A model generated the notes under the pieces. That model did no database searches. It worked only from the letters and a program-made list of their open reading frames with translations, and was not told the DNA's origin. This document shows positions 28,201-33,650 of a stretch of 64,000 bases of DNA, piece after piece; the first letter of the stretch is position 1, and each line of letters opens with the position of its first letter. The position numbers and the translations under genes are program-made. This DNA comes from Ctena decussata (Eukaryota; Mollusca; Bivalvia; Lucinida; Lucinidae): NCBI GenBank assembly GCA_963989385.1, contig OZ022509.1, positions 74,732,667-74,796,666 of the forward strand, given 5' to 3'.

Positions 28201-30125
28201 CGATATATATGTAATAAATATTATGTTATTTTGTGTGATAATGTATTATGTATAAGTCAAAGTAGATGTTGTATTCTGTTTTGATAATTTGGATGACCTT
28301 TTTAGAAATGTTAATTGTAGAACTTACTTGAGCCGGGACACCAGAAAACCAACAAAGTGGTTGTGTGCCCAGCACAGACTCAGATCAGCCTGGGCATACA
28401 ACCACTTAGTTGGTTTTCTCGTGTTGTGACTCATTTAATCCCTTATTTATGTGAATATCTGCTTTAATAATTAACAACATCATTCTGACCAGAGCCATAG
28501 GAACTTGTGCCTGAGTAAAACCCTGTACCATGCCACACAGCTTAAATTGGAAGCATGAAACACAGAAGCAAAACTAAGCTGAAGCAGGAATAGTGTATGA
28601 AATCAGTGTTGGTACTTTCTTTAATGTAAAGCTGTTTTCAAGTACTGATTTTATTTGTAGTAAAGTGATCATAATATAGGCCGCGACACGACAAAACCAA
28701 CAATGTGGCTGTGCGGCCAGCGCACTCAGATCAGCCTGGGCAGCCACCCAGTCTGATCACAGTCTTTGTTGTCCGAATGGAGGTAGCTTAGACCCTTAGC
28801 TACCCTTTGAGCACCTAAATAAGAGTCTGATTAAATTGGGCAGATGTCCAGGCTGATCTGAGTCTGCAGAGGGCGCACAACCACACTGTTGGTTTTGTCG
28901 TGTCCCGGCTCATATAGGCTTTAACTCATCTATCTTAGAACTGAATAAATGAGGTAAATACAGAGGCATCCCCACAGCCAAGCCCAAGCTGATAGCCAGG
29001 TTTGTCTCTAGACTGGCTACATGCATCTGCTGCTTGGTTCGAAACCGGGGCAGGCAAGTATGAACGGGTGGCTGTTCCCTTCAGGGCTGCGGTAGTTTCA
29101 AAGAGTATTTCCCTGCCAATATTATACAGCTGAGAACTGCTTTTGTCTATCTTCCACCACATTACAGTCCTCTGATATAAAGCACAAGTCATTTGGAACA
29201 GCCCCCCCTCCCCCCTGATATAACGCACAAGTCATTTGTACACCCCCCACCTCCCCACCTCACTGGCACTGAGCATAGCAGGGACTTTGGCTTTTTCATC
29301 CAGCAAGTCCCCGCTATAAGCCCTGCAGTGCGCAAACAAACAAGTTGTAAAACCAATGCTGCTTGACCCTGCAGTCTGTAACGTTTTTTTTTCCACTGCT
29401 ATTTTTGCCCAAAAGACAAAATCCCAGTGTTTGCCCAGCACTGCGAGGAAGATGCAAATGGCAGTGTTAGAAATAAGTTGGAGAAAGGAACTTGCCCGAG
29501 GAACAACCTGAGGCTGATATCATGTTGTCCTGGGGGCAACCATCAAAGATCTGATTGCCCCAATCAATTTCAGCCTGTGTCCGGCAAGTAGACGGATGCT
29601 TATTTCCAACACTGCTATTTCCCCCCACCCCCACCCCAACACACACACTATCCCCCACCCTGCCCCAGAGGTTGCTAGGCTGTTTTAGTTGTTGTTGTTT
29701 ATTGTTATACAGCCATTAGGCATAAGTAATGCTCAGGTGTCCCCTTTGTATAGTCTCTCAAGGCTGTGGTTACAAATGACTGGTGTACAATGTATCAATG
29801 ATTAGAATAAATGATTTGGCATATGAAGGGAGAAAACAAAAGAAATGACAGCCTAAAAGAGTGTGTCCCCATAAAGGTGATGCCTTAATTTTATATTAAA
29901 CTCTGCTGTTTGTCATGCATAGCAATAAAATATGTTTAAACTGATAATGTGTTATTCTGTAATTCTGCACGACGTCCATGCGAATAGACAGCTCATACAT
30001 AATTTCAGAACTTATTGTAATTTCTTGCTTAAATCAAAGTAACCTTTGCATTATTTCGTTTACGTACCTTTTTCAATGTCATCTATATTGCCAATGACAA
30101 CGCCAATCTCTTTAAGACCAGACAT
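4148..30125 (-). CDS. ATP6V1H: V-type proton ATPase subunit H (whole gene, 14 coding exons)
   Basis: Subunit H of the cytosolic V1 sector of the vacuolar H+-ATPase. In this family it is the regulatory subunit needed for ATP-driven proton pumping and for silencing free V1; it is built of HEAT/ARM-like helices. Joining 14 minus-strand exons (30068-30125, 23748-23829, 22540-22645, 20923-21012, 19720-19833, 18561-18665, 16937-17034, 15973-16083, 13399-13489, 11477-11655, 8822-8947, 7403-7504, 6122-6235, 4148-4229) gives 1458 nt, 485 residues plus stop, against about 483 in human. Every junction is GT/AG and phase-compatible. Diagnostic stretches are [56 protein letters not shown] and [19 protein letters not shown]. 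The segment after DQLRQQ runs straight into GNEYLQ, so the short insert found in one human isoform is absent. The introns are full of transposons. Exon boundaries are read by eye; no transcript was available. Confidence 0.96.
4314..4516. mobile_element. TGAGCCGCGACAC MITE, copy 2 (diverged)
   Basis: Same family, with decayed ends (TGAGCCATGACAC / GTGTCATGGCTCA) and a deletion in the right arm. It lies in the last ATP6V1H intron, about 85 bp upstream of the terminal exon acceptor. Confidence 0.82.
5095..5215. mobile_element. Degenerate half of a CAGAGCTC palindromic MITE
   Basis: Matches the left arm of the family ('aagaggagtatttgaggataatt', then 'aacatatgatgtgaccctcat') up to the fold. The right arm is gone, replaced by a SINE-like sequence from about 5216. 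Confidence 0.5.
5216..5468 (-). mobile_element. tRNA-derived SINE-like element
   Basis: Read on the minus strand it starts GGCACCGTGGTTGAGCGGTT, a tRNA-like 5' half with an A-box (GTGGTTGAGCGG), followed by CACAAGGTCGTGAGATCG and a non-tRNA body. Consistent with a Pol III SINE; no target duplication was identified. Confidence 0.55.
6122..6235 (-). CDS. ATP6V1H: ATP6V1H coding exon 13
   Basis: Encodes [20 protein letters not shown] then [18 protein letters not shown], residues about 421-458, matching V.EQLG.KQ.VM...[18 protein letters not shown]. Donor TG|GTAAGT. Confidence 0.97.
6417..6953. mobile_element. TTTATCATATGAC-family element, copy 3, split by an insertion
   Basis: Left end 'tttatcatataatgtcgctg' and, after an insertion (6449-6690), the rest of the family body: 'tcaacaatgggttttcttat', 'agggtcatatgata' and the terminal palindrome 'catttcatataaaatttatg' / 'ataaatttcatatgaaatg'. 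Intact relatives lie at 15657-15908 and 19262-19555. Confidence 0.7.
6449..6690. mobile_element. SINE-like insertion inside the preceding element
   Basis: Foreign about 240 bp with 'tgtggctttaagtccacggt' at one end and 'ggaaatgagcctgggacctc' at the other, found between two halves of a known repeat. The junctions share GATA on both sides, compatible with a short target duplication. Its class is uncertain. Confidence 0.5.
7403..7504 (-). CDS. ATP6V1H: ATP6V1H coding exon 12
   Basis: Encodes [20 protein letters not shown] then [13 protein letters not shown], residues about 387-420; [16 protein letters not shown] is diagnostic. Acceptor ATTTCAG|, donor AA|GTAAGT. Confidence 0.97.
7717..7919. mobile_element. 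CAGAGCTC palindromic MITE, copy 1
   Basis: 203 bp folding on itself nearly end to end: CAGAGCTCTAGATAAGAGGG and its inverse, with a perfect central palindrome around GAACCGTCTCGACGAGACGG. Flanked by ACTGT (7712-7716 and 7920-7924). ATP6V1H intron 11. Confidence 0.93.
8822..8947 (-). CDS. ATP6V1H: ATP6V1H coding exon 11
   Basis: Encodes [20 protein letters not shown] then [20 protein letters not shown] and LLK, residues about 345-386. This is the most strongly conserved block of the subunit ([29 protein letters not shown]). Donor AA|GTGAGT. Confidence 0.98.
9008..9243. mobile_element. GTACACCTCC / AAAGAATTTGCTCC interspersed repeat, copy 1
   Basis: About 235 bp with outer 'taaggtgtataggtacacct' / 'catatccattcaccttaa' and an internal stem 'ggaaagaatttgctcc' / 'cagattctttcctttta'. 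At least nine other copies lie in the window. Starts about 60 bp from ATP6V1H exon 11. Confidence 0.8.
9351..9553. mobile_element. CAGAGCTC palindromic MITE, copy 2
   Basis: 203 bp, same ends and same central palindrome as copy 1, with few differences, implying recent activity. Flanks TATGAA / TATTAA are only approximately duplicated. Confidence 0.92.
9866..11381 (-). mobile_element. 5'-truncated LINE copy with 3' UTR
   Basis: Includes the ORF2 remnant (10539-11381) and about 670 bp of 3' UTR to its left. Inside the UTR two similar blocks (about 10195-10285 and 10395-10495) repeat 'gaggttcttttggcaagtg...gaagatgtaaatacct', an internal direct duplication. The 3' end near 9866-9905 finishes in a short repeated tail of the AAAGTATTC type rather than poly(A), as in CR1/L2-like clades. 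Clade assignment is inference. Confidence 0.7.
10539..11381 (-). pseudogene. LINE ORF2 C-terminal fragment (5'-truncated retrotransposon coding region)
   Basis: An uninterrupted 280-codon frame with no ATG at its open end. It reads like the post-reverse-transcriptase part of a non-LTR retrotransposon ORF2: [18 protein letters not shown] near the start is the usual thumb/connection motif, and near the end KCKVCN...[11 protein letters not shown] has the C-x2-C-x7-H-x4-C spacing of the zf-RVT zinc knuckle. The endonuclease and the catalytic reverse transcriptase (YxDD) are missing, so the copy is dead. It lies in the intron between ATP6V1H exons 10 and 11 in the gene's own orientation. The intact frame over 280 codons suggests a fairly young insertion. 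Confidence 0.85.
11477..11655 (-). CDS. ATP6V1H: ATP6V1H coding exon 10
   Basis: Largest coding exon, 59 codons plus 2 nt: [20 protein letters not shown], then [20 protein letters not shown] and [19 protein letters not shown]. Residues about 286-344. A 5'-truncated LINE begins about 95 bp beyond the donor AG|GTATGT. Confidence 0.97.
11691..11880. mobile_element. Degenerate CAGAGCTC-family MITE
   Basis: Recognisable by 'tgataatttttcttaatttt', 'catatgttgcaaccca', 'agtgaggggtcacaaaatat' and the 'ggaaaattatgcct' arm; the terminal sequence is decayed. Lies 35 bp upstream of ATP6V1H exon 10's acceptor. Confidence 0.6.
11875..11990. repeat. 56-bp direct duplication
   Basis: The block 'tttctcccacctttgcctat' plus 'ataagataggctctcagc' occurs twice in direct succession. 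Confidence 0.85.
12405..12556. mobile_element. Long perfect palindrome (foldback MITE)
   Basis: Arms of about 65 bp: 'tccatgtaggatag', 'aatctcacc', 'tcggaatttcaaccagggac' on the left and their inverse on the right around AGGCTTGCC-like spacer bases. Outer 'aatccatcatgag' / 'ctcatgatggatt' extends it. Only one copy in the window. Confidence 0.85.
12618..12820. mobile_element. CAGAGCTC palindromic MITE, copy 3
   Basis: 203 bp, near identical to copies 1 and 2, flanked by the direct repeat TCTCAC (12612-12617 and 12821-12826). Confidence 0.94.
13162..13386. mobile_element. GTACACC / AAAGAATTTGCTCC repeat, copy 2
   Basis: Same body as 9008-9243, with 'aaagaatttgcttcaacagg' and the inverse 'caaattctttcctttaagag'. 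Ends about a dozen bases beyond the donor of ATP6V1H exon 9. Confidence 0.78.
13399..13489 (-). CDS. ATP6V1H: ATP6V1H coding exon 9
   Basis: Encodes [20 protein letters not shown] then [10 protein letters not shown], residues about 255-285, matching IIPVLSDIL..SVKEKVTRIILA.FR. Donor AGG|GTAAGT. Flanked by an interspersed repeat (13162-13386) ending only about a dozen bases beyond the donor. Confidence 0.96.
13570..13725 (+). mobile_element. tRNA-derived SINE, copy 1
   Basis: Contains the Pol III B-box GGGTTCGAAACCC (13601-13613), followed by a body ('cagcctttcaatatcaccct', 'catcctgttttgactgaaaa', 'ctgctgaaaagggtgtaaaa') shared with 18218-18415. Confidence 0.65.
14092..15165 (-). mobile_element. 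Tandem-core element (HINE-like), CGCACCTGC family
   Basis: Read on the minus strand: 5' palindrome ATTCCGCGGAAT (15150-15161), subterminal motif TGTCGCACCTGC (15134-15145), a core of about six units of 150-165 bp ('atcatcaaacctggcataaa', 'agaatgttctcgaggg'), a CCGT/ACGG tract (14140-14195), and a 3' hairpin GCACCTGCTTTAGCAAGGTGC (14096-14116, within one base of the listed ends). No coding frame. ATP6V1H intron 8. Confidence 0.75.
15386..15612. mobile_element. AAAGAATTTGCTCC repeat, copy 3
   Basis: Stem 'aaagaatttgctcctagagg' / 'gagcaaattcttacctttaa' flanked by 'gggggtgacccttaaa' and 'ttcacccccatgaag', plus the family outer sequence. Confidence 0.78.
15657..15908. mobile_element. TTTATCATATGAC-family element, copy 1
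   Basis: Starts 'tttatcatatgacgtcactg' and ends 'gaccactcgtgtaagatcc', with 'gtcaacaatgcattttctta' and 'ttaaagggtcatatgata' internally. It lies 65 bp beyond the donor of ATP6V1H exon 8. Confidence 0.75.
15973..16083 (-). CDS. ATP6V1H: ATP6V1H coding exon 8
   Basis: Encodes [20 protein letters not shown] then [16 protein letters not shown], residues about 219-254. Two nearer AGs (inside the CAGCCAG run) are possible acceptors, but only TTTTAG|AATATT restores the expected residues before KVGFQIQYQ and the right phase. Confidence 0.94.
16700..16870. mobile_element. Degenerate CAGAGCTC-family MITE
   Basis: CAGTGCTCCAGATAACAAAG start, 'ccgtatgttgtgatg', 'agaagtcacaac' and 'ggcccttgttatctgcagca' end; central part shortened. 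Confidence 0.65.
16937..17034 (-). CDS. ATP6V1H: ATP6V1H coding exon 7
   Basis: Encodes [20 protein letters not shown] then [13 protein letters not shown], residues 186-218, equivalent to the QCVAGCLQLMLRVNEYR region. Acceptor TTTCAG|, donor AC|GTAAGT. A degenerate palindromic MITE lies about 70 bp beyond the donor (16700-16870). Confidence 0.95.
18218..18415 (+). mobile_element. tRNA-derived SINE, copy 2
   Basis: tRNA-like head with A-box 'agtggctcagttattaagca' and a decayed B-box ('ggttctgagttagatttcc'), then the same body as 13570-13725 ('acagcctttcattatcatcc', 'tcatcctgatatgaccaaaa'). Confidence 0.65.
18561..18665 (-). CDS. ATP6V1H: ATP6V1H coding exon 6
   Basis: Thirty-five codons, phase 0 at both ends: [20 protein letters not shown], then [15 protein letters not shown]. 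Matches the ARIIAKLA.W..... DL.YY.NW.K.QL segment. Donor CAG|GTTAGT. Residues 151-185. Confidence 0.96.
18875..19112. mobile_element. CAGAGCTC palindromic MITE, copy 4 with arm duplication
   Basis: 238 bp; flanked by ATTTCT on both sides (18869-18874, 19113-19118). It is 35 bp longer than the others because 'catatgttgtgacccctcat' plus 'ctgaaccgtctcgtc' is repeated in tandem in the left arm. Confidence 0.93.
19126..19250. mobile_element. AAAGAATTTGCTCC repeat, diverged copy
   Basis: 'ctaaaggaaagaatctgctc', 'tcctttaagagtag' and 'gaagtataccctttcccctt' match the family core; shortened loop. Confidence 0.6.
19262..19555. mobile_element. TTTATCATATGAC-family element, copy 2
   Basis: Same body as 15657-15908 with a full terminal palindrome: 'catatgaaatttatgaaaca' then 'agccgaaggct' and the inverse 'gtttcataaatttcatatgg'. 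Fold of about 100 bp at the right end. Confidence 0.8.
19720..19833 (-). CDS. ATP6V1H: ATP6V1H coding exon 5
   Basis: Thirty-eight codons, phase 0 at both ends: [20 protein letters not shown], then [18 protein letters not shown]. Matches the family segment W.PFL.LL.R.D.F. Residues 113-150. Confidence 0.95.
20923..21012 (-). CDS. ATP6V1H: ATP6V1H coding exon 4
   Basis: Thirty codons, phase 0 at both ends: [20 protein letters not shown] then [10 protein letters not shown]. Corresponds to the vertebrate CAKTFINLMTHICKEQTVQY region. Residues 83-112, one helical repeat. Confidence 0.96.
21289..21455. mobile_element. Degenerate CAGAGCTC-family MITE
   Basis: 'tgagtatttgaagataattc', 'cacgttatgatccctcat', 'agtgaggggtcacaatgt' and 'gaattatccccaaatgctca' match both arms. 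Confidence 0.6.
21785..21890 (-). mobile_element. tRNA-derived SINE fragment
   Basis: On the minus strand 'ggatcaggggttcacaggtt' followed by TGAGTCC resembles an anticodon arm and B-box (GGTTTGAGTCC). Short and without a recognised body. Confidence 0.4.
22150..22303. mobile_element. Palindromic MITE, ATAAAACTTGAG family, copy 1
   Basis: Near-perfect foldback: 'ggttataaaacttgag', 'ctcaaactcaaaataaagca' and 'cactgattggctgcttcc', with inverse copies on the right around a short centre. Confidence 0.88.
22327..22530. mobile_element. CAGAGCTC-family MITE, diverged copy
   Basis: 'ctgagctccagataag' to 'cttatctggagctttg' with the usual inner arms. It ends 9 bp beyond the donor of ATP6V1H exon 3. Confidence 0.82.
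22540..22645 (-). CDS. ATP6V1H: ATP6V1H coding exon 3
   Basis: Encodes [18 protein letters not shown] onward to NKHQ, residues about 47-82; GQMIS.ED..FI..F is a family hallmark. The exon is boxed in by transposon-derived palindromes: a MITE ends 9 bp beyond its donor (22327-22530) and another palindrome starts about 35 bp upstream of its acceptor (22680-22815). Confidence 0.96.
22680..22815. mobile_element. Palindromic MITE, ATAAAACTTGAG family, copy 2
   Basis: Same family as 22150-22303, one arm partly mutated, lying about 35 bp upstream of ATP6V1H exon 3's acceptor. Confidence 0.85.
22872..23086. mobile_element. AAAGAATTTGCTCC repeat, inverted diverged copy
   Basis: 'gggaagcaactctgcttttt', 'ggtggtcaactcttaaagaa' and 'gaagtcataaaagtggtttc' match the family on the opposite strand. 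Confidence 0.6.
23389..23611. mobile_element. GGGGCCGTATTCATAAAG palindromic MITE, copy 1
   Basis: 223 bp foldback with ends GGGGCCGTATTCATAAAG / ATGAATACGGCCCC. The centre is the palindrome 'ggaacagtctt' / 'aagactgttcc'. Two relatives at 63013-63240 and 63397-63619. Confidence 0.92.
23748..23829 (-). CDS. ATP6V1H: ATP6V1H coding exon 2
   Basis: Acceptor TTTTCAG| and donor CA|GTAAGC. Encodes [14 protein letters not shown] then [13 protein letters not shown], the conserved N-terminal helix region ([13 protein letters not shown] in vertebrates). Residues about 20-46. Enters in phase 1, which both candidate first exons satisfy. Confidence 0.95.
24141..24270. mobile_element. AAAGAATTTGCTCC repeat, partial copy
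   Basis: 'acgggtatacttccagagaa', 'aaagaatttgctcctctagg' and its inverse 'gagctaattcttttctttaa'. Truncated at about the start of the next element. Confidence 0.6.
24300..25993 (+). mobile_element. Tandem-core element (HINE-like), AATCCCCCGACCGAA family
   Basis: 5' hairpin GCCATCAGAGGAGATGGC (24302-24319), subterminal AATCCCCCGACCGAA (24321-24335), a core of about seven units of 150-165 bp ('gcaagagttgtcattcttgt', 'gacacatcatcatgacctgt', 'gaagtatcatgaaaatattt'), an ACGG tract (25917-25947) and a 3' hairpin (25964-25990) ending TTTCGGTCGGGGGAT, the inverse of the subterminal motif. Non-coding. It separates the two candidate first exons from exon 2 of ATP6V1H. Confidence 0.8.
26084..26255 (-). 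CDS. ATP6V1H: Alternative first coding exon of ATP6V1H (candidate)
   Basis: An open frame of 57 codons starts at an ATG ([12 protein letters not shown]...) preceded in frame by TAA four codons upstream. It contains an acidic/serine stretch ([16 protein letters not shown]) and ends at donor CAAG|GTATTT. It stops in phase 1, exactly like exon 1, so it joins exon 2 to give a 523-residue isoform with a 38-residue longer N-terminus. I found no acceptor in the exon that would let it follow exon 1 in frame, so it looks mutually exclusive with exon 1, driven by an internal promoter. The new N-terminus matches nothing I recognise. It could instead be a chance frame. Confidence 0.5.
26400..26592. mobile_element. 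GTACACC / AATTTGCTC repeat, diverged copy
   Basis: 'tgggtacacctctatgtttg', 'ccttcctgtttgcttccc', 'aaatttgctctgtgaaaagc' and 'gtgtacctattcatctta' follow the family order. Confidence 0.6.
27112..27181. mobile_element. Short AGCAAACAGTG / GATCAGACTGCTCC palindrome
   Basis: About 70 bp foldback: 'gcaaacagtggagaccca', 'gatcagactgctcc' and inverse. Related copies near 40648, 42679, 42876, 44946, 51001, 57872 and 59128. Confidence 0.75.
27731..28058. mobile_element. Foldback element with long arms
   Basis: Outer arms 'tatactctgaacaatcactc' / 'gagtgactgttcagagtat' and 'ggcacaatgcctttatcaaa' / inverse. An inner near-perfect palindrome 'acattcctctcagcattcaa' / inverse is followed by a third partial repeat of the same arm, so one arm has been copied twice. 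Confidence 0.8.
28329..28433. mobile_element. TGAGCCGCGACAC MITE, internally deleted copy
   Basis: Both ends present (TGAGCCGGGACACC / GTGTTGTGACTCA) but the centre is lost after 'agatcagcctgggcat'. Confidence 0.8.
28678..28912. mobile_element. TGAGCCGCGACAC MITE, full copy
   Basis: Near full-length member: 'ccgcgacacgacaaaaccaa' left end and 'ttggttttgtcgtgtcccgg' right end, with inverted GATCAGCCTGGGCA blocks. Only about 245 bp from a deleted copy. Confidence 0.88.
29462..29614. mobile_element. CAGTGTTAGAAATAAG hAT-like MITE, short copy
   Basis: 153 bp with ends CAGTGTTAGAAATAAG / CTTATTTCCAACACTG and internal 'cttgcccgagg', 'cctgggggcaacc' and 'cagcctgtgtccggcaagta'. CAGTG ends suit the hAT superfamily. 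Confidence 0.75.
30068..30125 (-). CDS. ATP6V1H: ATP6V1H coding exon 1 (main start)
   Basis: Encodes residues 1-19, beginning [16 protein letters not shown], then donor G|GTACGT (phase 1). The ATG is chosen because it opens a short frame ending at a good donor whose phase fits exon 2, and because ETS and E-box promoter motifs lie just upstream. The N-terminus is poorly conserved in this family, so this exon rests on phase and position more than on sequence match. Confidence 0.8.
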
Positions 30126-30300
30126 AATTTCAAGAAATCCCGGAAAATGTTGAAAAATTGGTGTTATTATTGATTTCAAACCGGAAGTTGATCGTCTGTC
30201 ATGTGATTACAGCGAAGAAATTCAAAGTCATCCGGATGACCGGTTTCGCTAGACCGAATGTTACATTTAGTACCCAAATGCGAGATAGAAACTTTTGAAA
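30126..30300 (-). promoter_or_regulatory. Probable ATP6V1H core promoter and 5' UTR
   Basis: ACCGGAAGT at 30180-30188 is a strong ETS/GABPA site, and TCATGTGA at 30199-30206 is an M-box/E-box of the kind bound by MiT/TFE factors. Both lie 55-80 bp upstream of the ATG; no TATA box is evident. In vertebrates V-ATPase genes are TFEB (CLEAR) targets, so the E-box is plausible here, but the transcription start is not visible directly. Confidence 0.5.
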
Positions 30301-30430
30301 AACATACATTTTTATTAAATGGGATCTCATTCCATGAACCTCACTTAGATAAAAGATAAGTCAGATAAGTTTCCACACCGAGATGGTGGTGGTTGGGTGG
30401 GGTGGGGAGGGCGGGATGGGGAGCCGACGT

Positions 30431-30458
30431 GGGGGGGGGGGGGGGGGGGGGGGGGGGG
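30431..30458. repeat. Poly(G) run, 28 bases
   Basis: Uninterrupted G run upstream of the ATP6V1H promoter. G-quadruplex-prone; its length in an assembly is often unreliable. Confidence 0.95.
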
Positions 30459-30499
30459 TATAGGGGTGTAGTAGCTCTATCTATATTTATCTATCTGTC

Positions 30500-30590
30500 A
30501 ATCTTACCTTATCTTATCTTATCATGTCTTGTCTTGTCTTGTCTTGTCTTGTCTTATCTTATCTTACCTTACCTTACCTTATCTTATCGA
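30500..30590. repeat. CTTGT/CTTAT/CTTAC pentanucleotide microsatellite
   Basis: About 17 variant pentamers (TCTTA, TCTTG, CCTTA) in a row, directly adjoining the foldback element. Confidence 0.9.
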
Positions 30591-30594
30591 ATTA

Positions 30595-31955
30595 GGGACA
30601 TAACGGACCACGGACAAAACGGACCACGGACATAACGGACCATGCTTGGGACAAAACGGACCACGTTCAGGACGAAACGGACCACGTTCAGAACAAAACG
30701 GACCGCGTTTAAGGTGGTGATAATCATTGATTTGTGGCAAAGACAAAAATCTGCATAAAACACTCAAAATACCACTGATCTTTCCAAAACTTACCATATG
30801 CCTTCTTTATGTTGTTTCTGACAATTCAGACTCCCAAAATGCAGCATTTGTTAATATCAAAAAGTGTTGTTATGAGGAAAGATCAAAGGGTAATTTTGTG
30901 CGCAATAATCTAAAAAATAATATTGTTATTGAAAATATACTTAGTGCTGAGAGTTCCTTGTTGCATAATGGAGAGCAAGCTAGCAATTATTTTCTCAAAC
31001 TCTTTCACACATTATCAGGCTGAGCAGATAAAAAAAGATGCGGTCTGTGTCCAAATTTGTTTGTCAAAACACACAGGTGAGACAGGTGAGACTATTTTAT
31101 TAAGGTTGAACAACTTCATCTACACACCACTGATCATGTAAGTAATGTATTATTTATACTGTTGGTGTTACATAGGCATGCTTGCCTACCCTATATTTAA
31201 TAAATGCATCCAGTGTACATTACTTTGTACATGGTTGAACATTTGAGAAAAAGCTACCATTTTCATCTGGTCTACTTTACAATTTGAGAAAGAGTTGGAA
31301 TAAATAATTGCTAGCTCGCTCTTCATTATGCAATAACGCACCTTCAGAACTACGTAAATTTTCAATAACGATGTTAATTTTTTTGATTATTGCGCAGAAA
31401 ACTACCCTTTGATCTTTCCAAATAAAAACACCTTTTTAAGCAGCATGTACGTCTATTTTGTATTCTAAACTGTAAAGAACAACAAAAATAAGAAGTCTGC
31501 TAACTTTCAGGGAGATACCTTACTTTTTTATGGTTTTATGTAGATTTTTACATTTACCATAAACCACCACCTTAAGGTCAAAACGGACCACGTTCTGATC
31601 TTCTGTTAACCTTGAGAAAGTATGGTTTATTTTAGTTGCAACACTAATAAAAGAAATTTGCATGCTTAAAAGATAAAAAATCTTACCATTAAATTAATTA
31701 GATAGTAGCGACAACCAAAGATAATTGAGATCATGAACGGTAGTCAAATAATTGTGACCATTTAACATTGTCTTTGGTAATTATTATATATACTCCTTTA
31801 TTTTTAATTGACACCAATTAATGGTCTGGTTTGTCTGCTAGCGTGGTCCGTCTGGTCCTGAAACGTGGTCCGTTTTGTCCTGAAACGTGGTCCGTTTTGT
31901 CCTAACCGTGGTCCGTTTTGTCTGGTCCGTTTTGTCCGTGGTCCGTTTTGTCCGA
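30595..31955. mobile_element. Foldback element with tandem-repeat terminal inverted repeats
   Basis: Left end carries five or more imperfect copies of GGACAAAACGGACCACG (17-25 bp period, 30595-30715); the right end carries the inverse (GTGGTCCGTTTTGTCC, 31835-31955 and one at about 31575). Inside are long imperfect inverted arms: left 'ttaaggtggtgataatc', 'ggaaagatcaaagggtaatt', 'agcaagctagcaattatttt' and right the inverse of each. The middle has no coding frame. The structure recalls FB-type foldback transposons. Confidence 0.8.
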
Positions 31956-32039
31956 GTACCATCTTATCTAGGGAGTTAGGCCCCTGTCACGGTTCTGTTT
32001 GCTTTTGTGGTGAGAATTACTTTCTAGATGGAAAATCAT

Positions 32040-32170
32040 TGTTGAACCATATCACTCGCCAAAGGTGGAGGGATATAGGTTTCTCCATGTCCGTCCATCC
32101 ATCTGTCTGTCTGTCTGTCAGTTCGTTCATCCGTCCTTCCATCCGTCCAGAGCCACAGGAAAACTTAAAA
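32040..32170. mobile_element. Truncated end of another tandem-core element
   Basis: 'tcgccaaaggtgga' and 'ggtttctccatgtccgtcca' followed by a run of ATCC/CTGT/CCGT tetramers, the same 3'-end signature as the full elements. Core missing. Confidence 0.5.
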
Positions 32171-33650
32171 ATAATGAAAAAGGTCAATAAGCACTGCTTA
32201 TAAGTTACCCTCACACAATAATGAAATAATAATAAATAATAAGAAAACTTGCTTATTCCAGACAAACTAGAACTGTCAGAAGATCTGGCTGTAGCCCCAC
32301 TGCACCGCTTTAGTAATGCACTGCCACGTAAAAAGAGCAATAAATAAGTTGCAAAGAAAACCTTAAGAAAACCTTAAACACAAATTTTCAACATTCTTAA
32401 CACGAAAAGAAAGAAAACTGGGTAACTAAAGAAAGAATAAGGGTAATAATCATGTTTGTCAATCCTGCAACTCATCATTTATCCGTATACCAAATATGAG
32501 GTGCCTAGCTTAAATAGTTCCTGAGAAAACTGTGACAAATTTACCTTGAAACAAAACAAAATGGATAAATAAAGAAAAGAATATGAGCAAAGAGCCTGAT
32601 TCTTAAGACTATATGTATACCAAGTTTCAAGAGTCTAGCTTGAATACTTCCTGAGAAAACTCTGACACAAATTTTGAATGTTAACATGCATAGCAGGGAT
32701 AGAAAGAAAACTGAATAAAAAAAAAGAAGAAGAAGAAGAGCAATGAGCCTGAGTCCACATCTCACGATACAATCACTCATTCTCCATATGTATGCCATGT
32801 TTGAAGATTGTGGCTTGCACAGTTCCTGGGAAAACTGTGACACAAATTTACCCTGAAAGACAGAAAAAATGACAAATGAAAGGAAAAATGAGCAATGAGC
32901 CCAATTCTCTTTCCAACAATATCACAACTCACTTTTCATATTTATACCAAGTTTAAAGTTTCTAGCTTAAATACTGCCTGAGAAAACCGTGAAACAAATT
33001 TTTTATGTTAACATCAATAATAGGGATAGAAAGAAAAATGGATAAAAAAATAGAAGAAGAAGAGCAATGAGCATGAGTCTCAATCCCACGATACAATCAC
33101 TCATTCTCCATATGTATGCCATGTTTGAAGATTGTGGCTTGCACAGTTCCTGGGAAAACTGTGACACAAATACCCTGAAAAGACAGAAAAAAGGATAAAT
33201 AAAGGGAAATTTGAAAGCAATGATCCCAATTCTCCAACCCACAATACAACAACTCATTGTCCACATGTATACCAAGTTTCAAGATTCTCTGCCGGGGGTC
33301 TGGTTCCATTTCACAGCAGATTTGCCTGTACAGGGAAAGGTGTGAAATTTTAGTCAACCAATCAGTGGACCAGAAGTACCAGTTATGACCATTTTATTGG
33401 CTGACTAGAGGTGTTGACACTATGAGCATTTTCGAGTTGCCAACTCGTGTTACTCGGGTTGAAATTTGGCGCATGCGTACAAAGGCACTCGAGTACTGCC
33501 GTGCCGAACACTTCGAGTAAAGAACAAAATGGCGACGACCATCGATCTTTTAACCTTTAAGTCCAGAGTCCTATTCTCACAATTTTTCTTTTAAAACCCA
33601 GGTGTTTTAATATTCACAAGAGTCAGGACTCACAAGAATTTTTAAATAAT

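Noticed and set aside
28935..29228. 97-codon minus-strand open frame
   Set aside because: No recognised motif, no splice context; includes a tRNA-like B-box word and repeat-like sequence.
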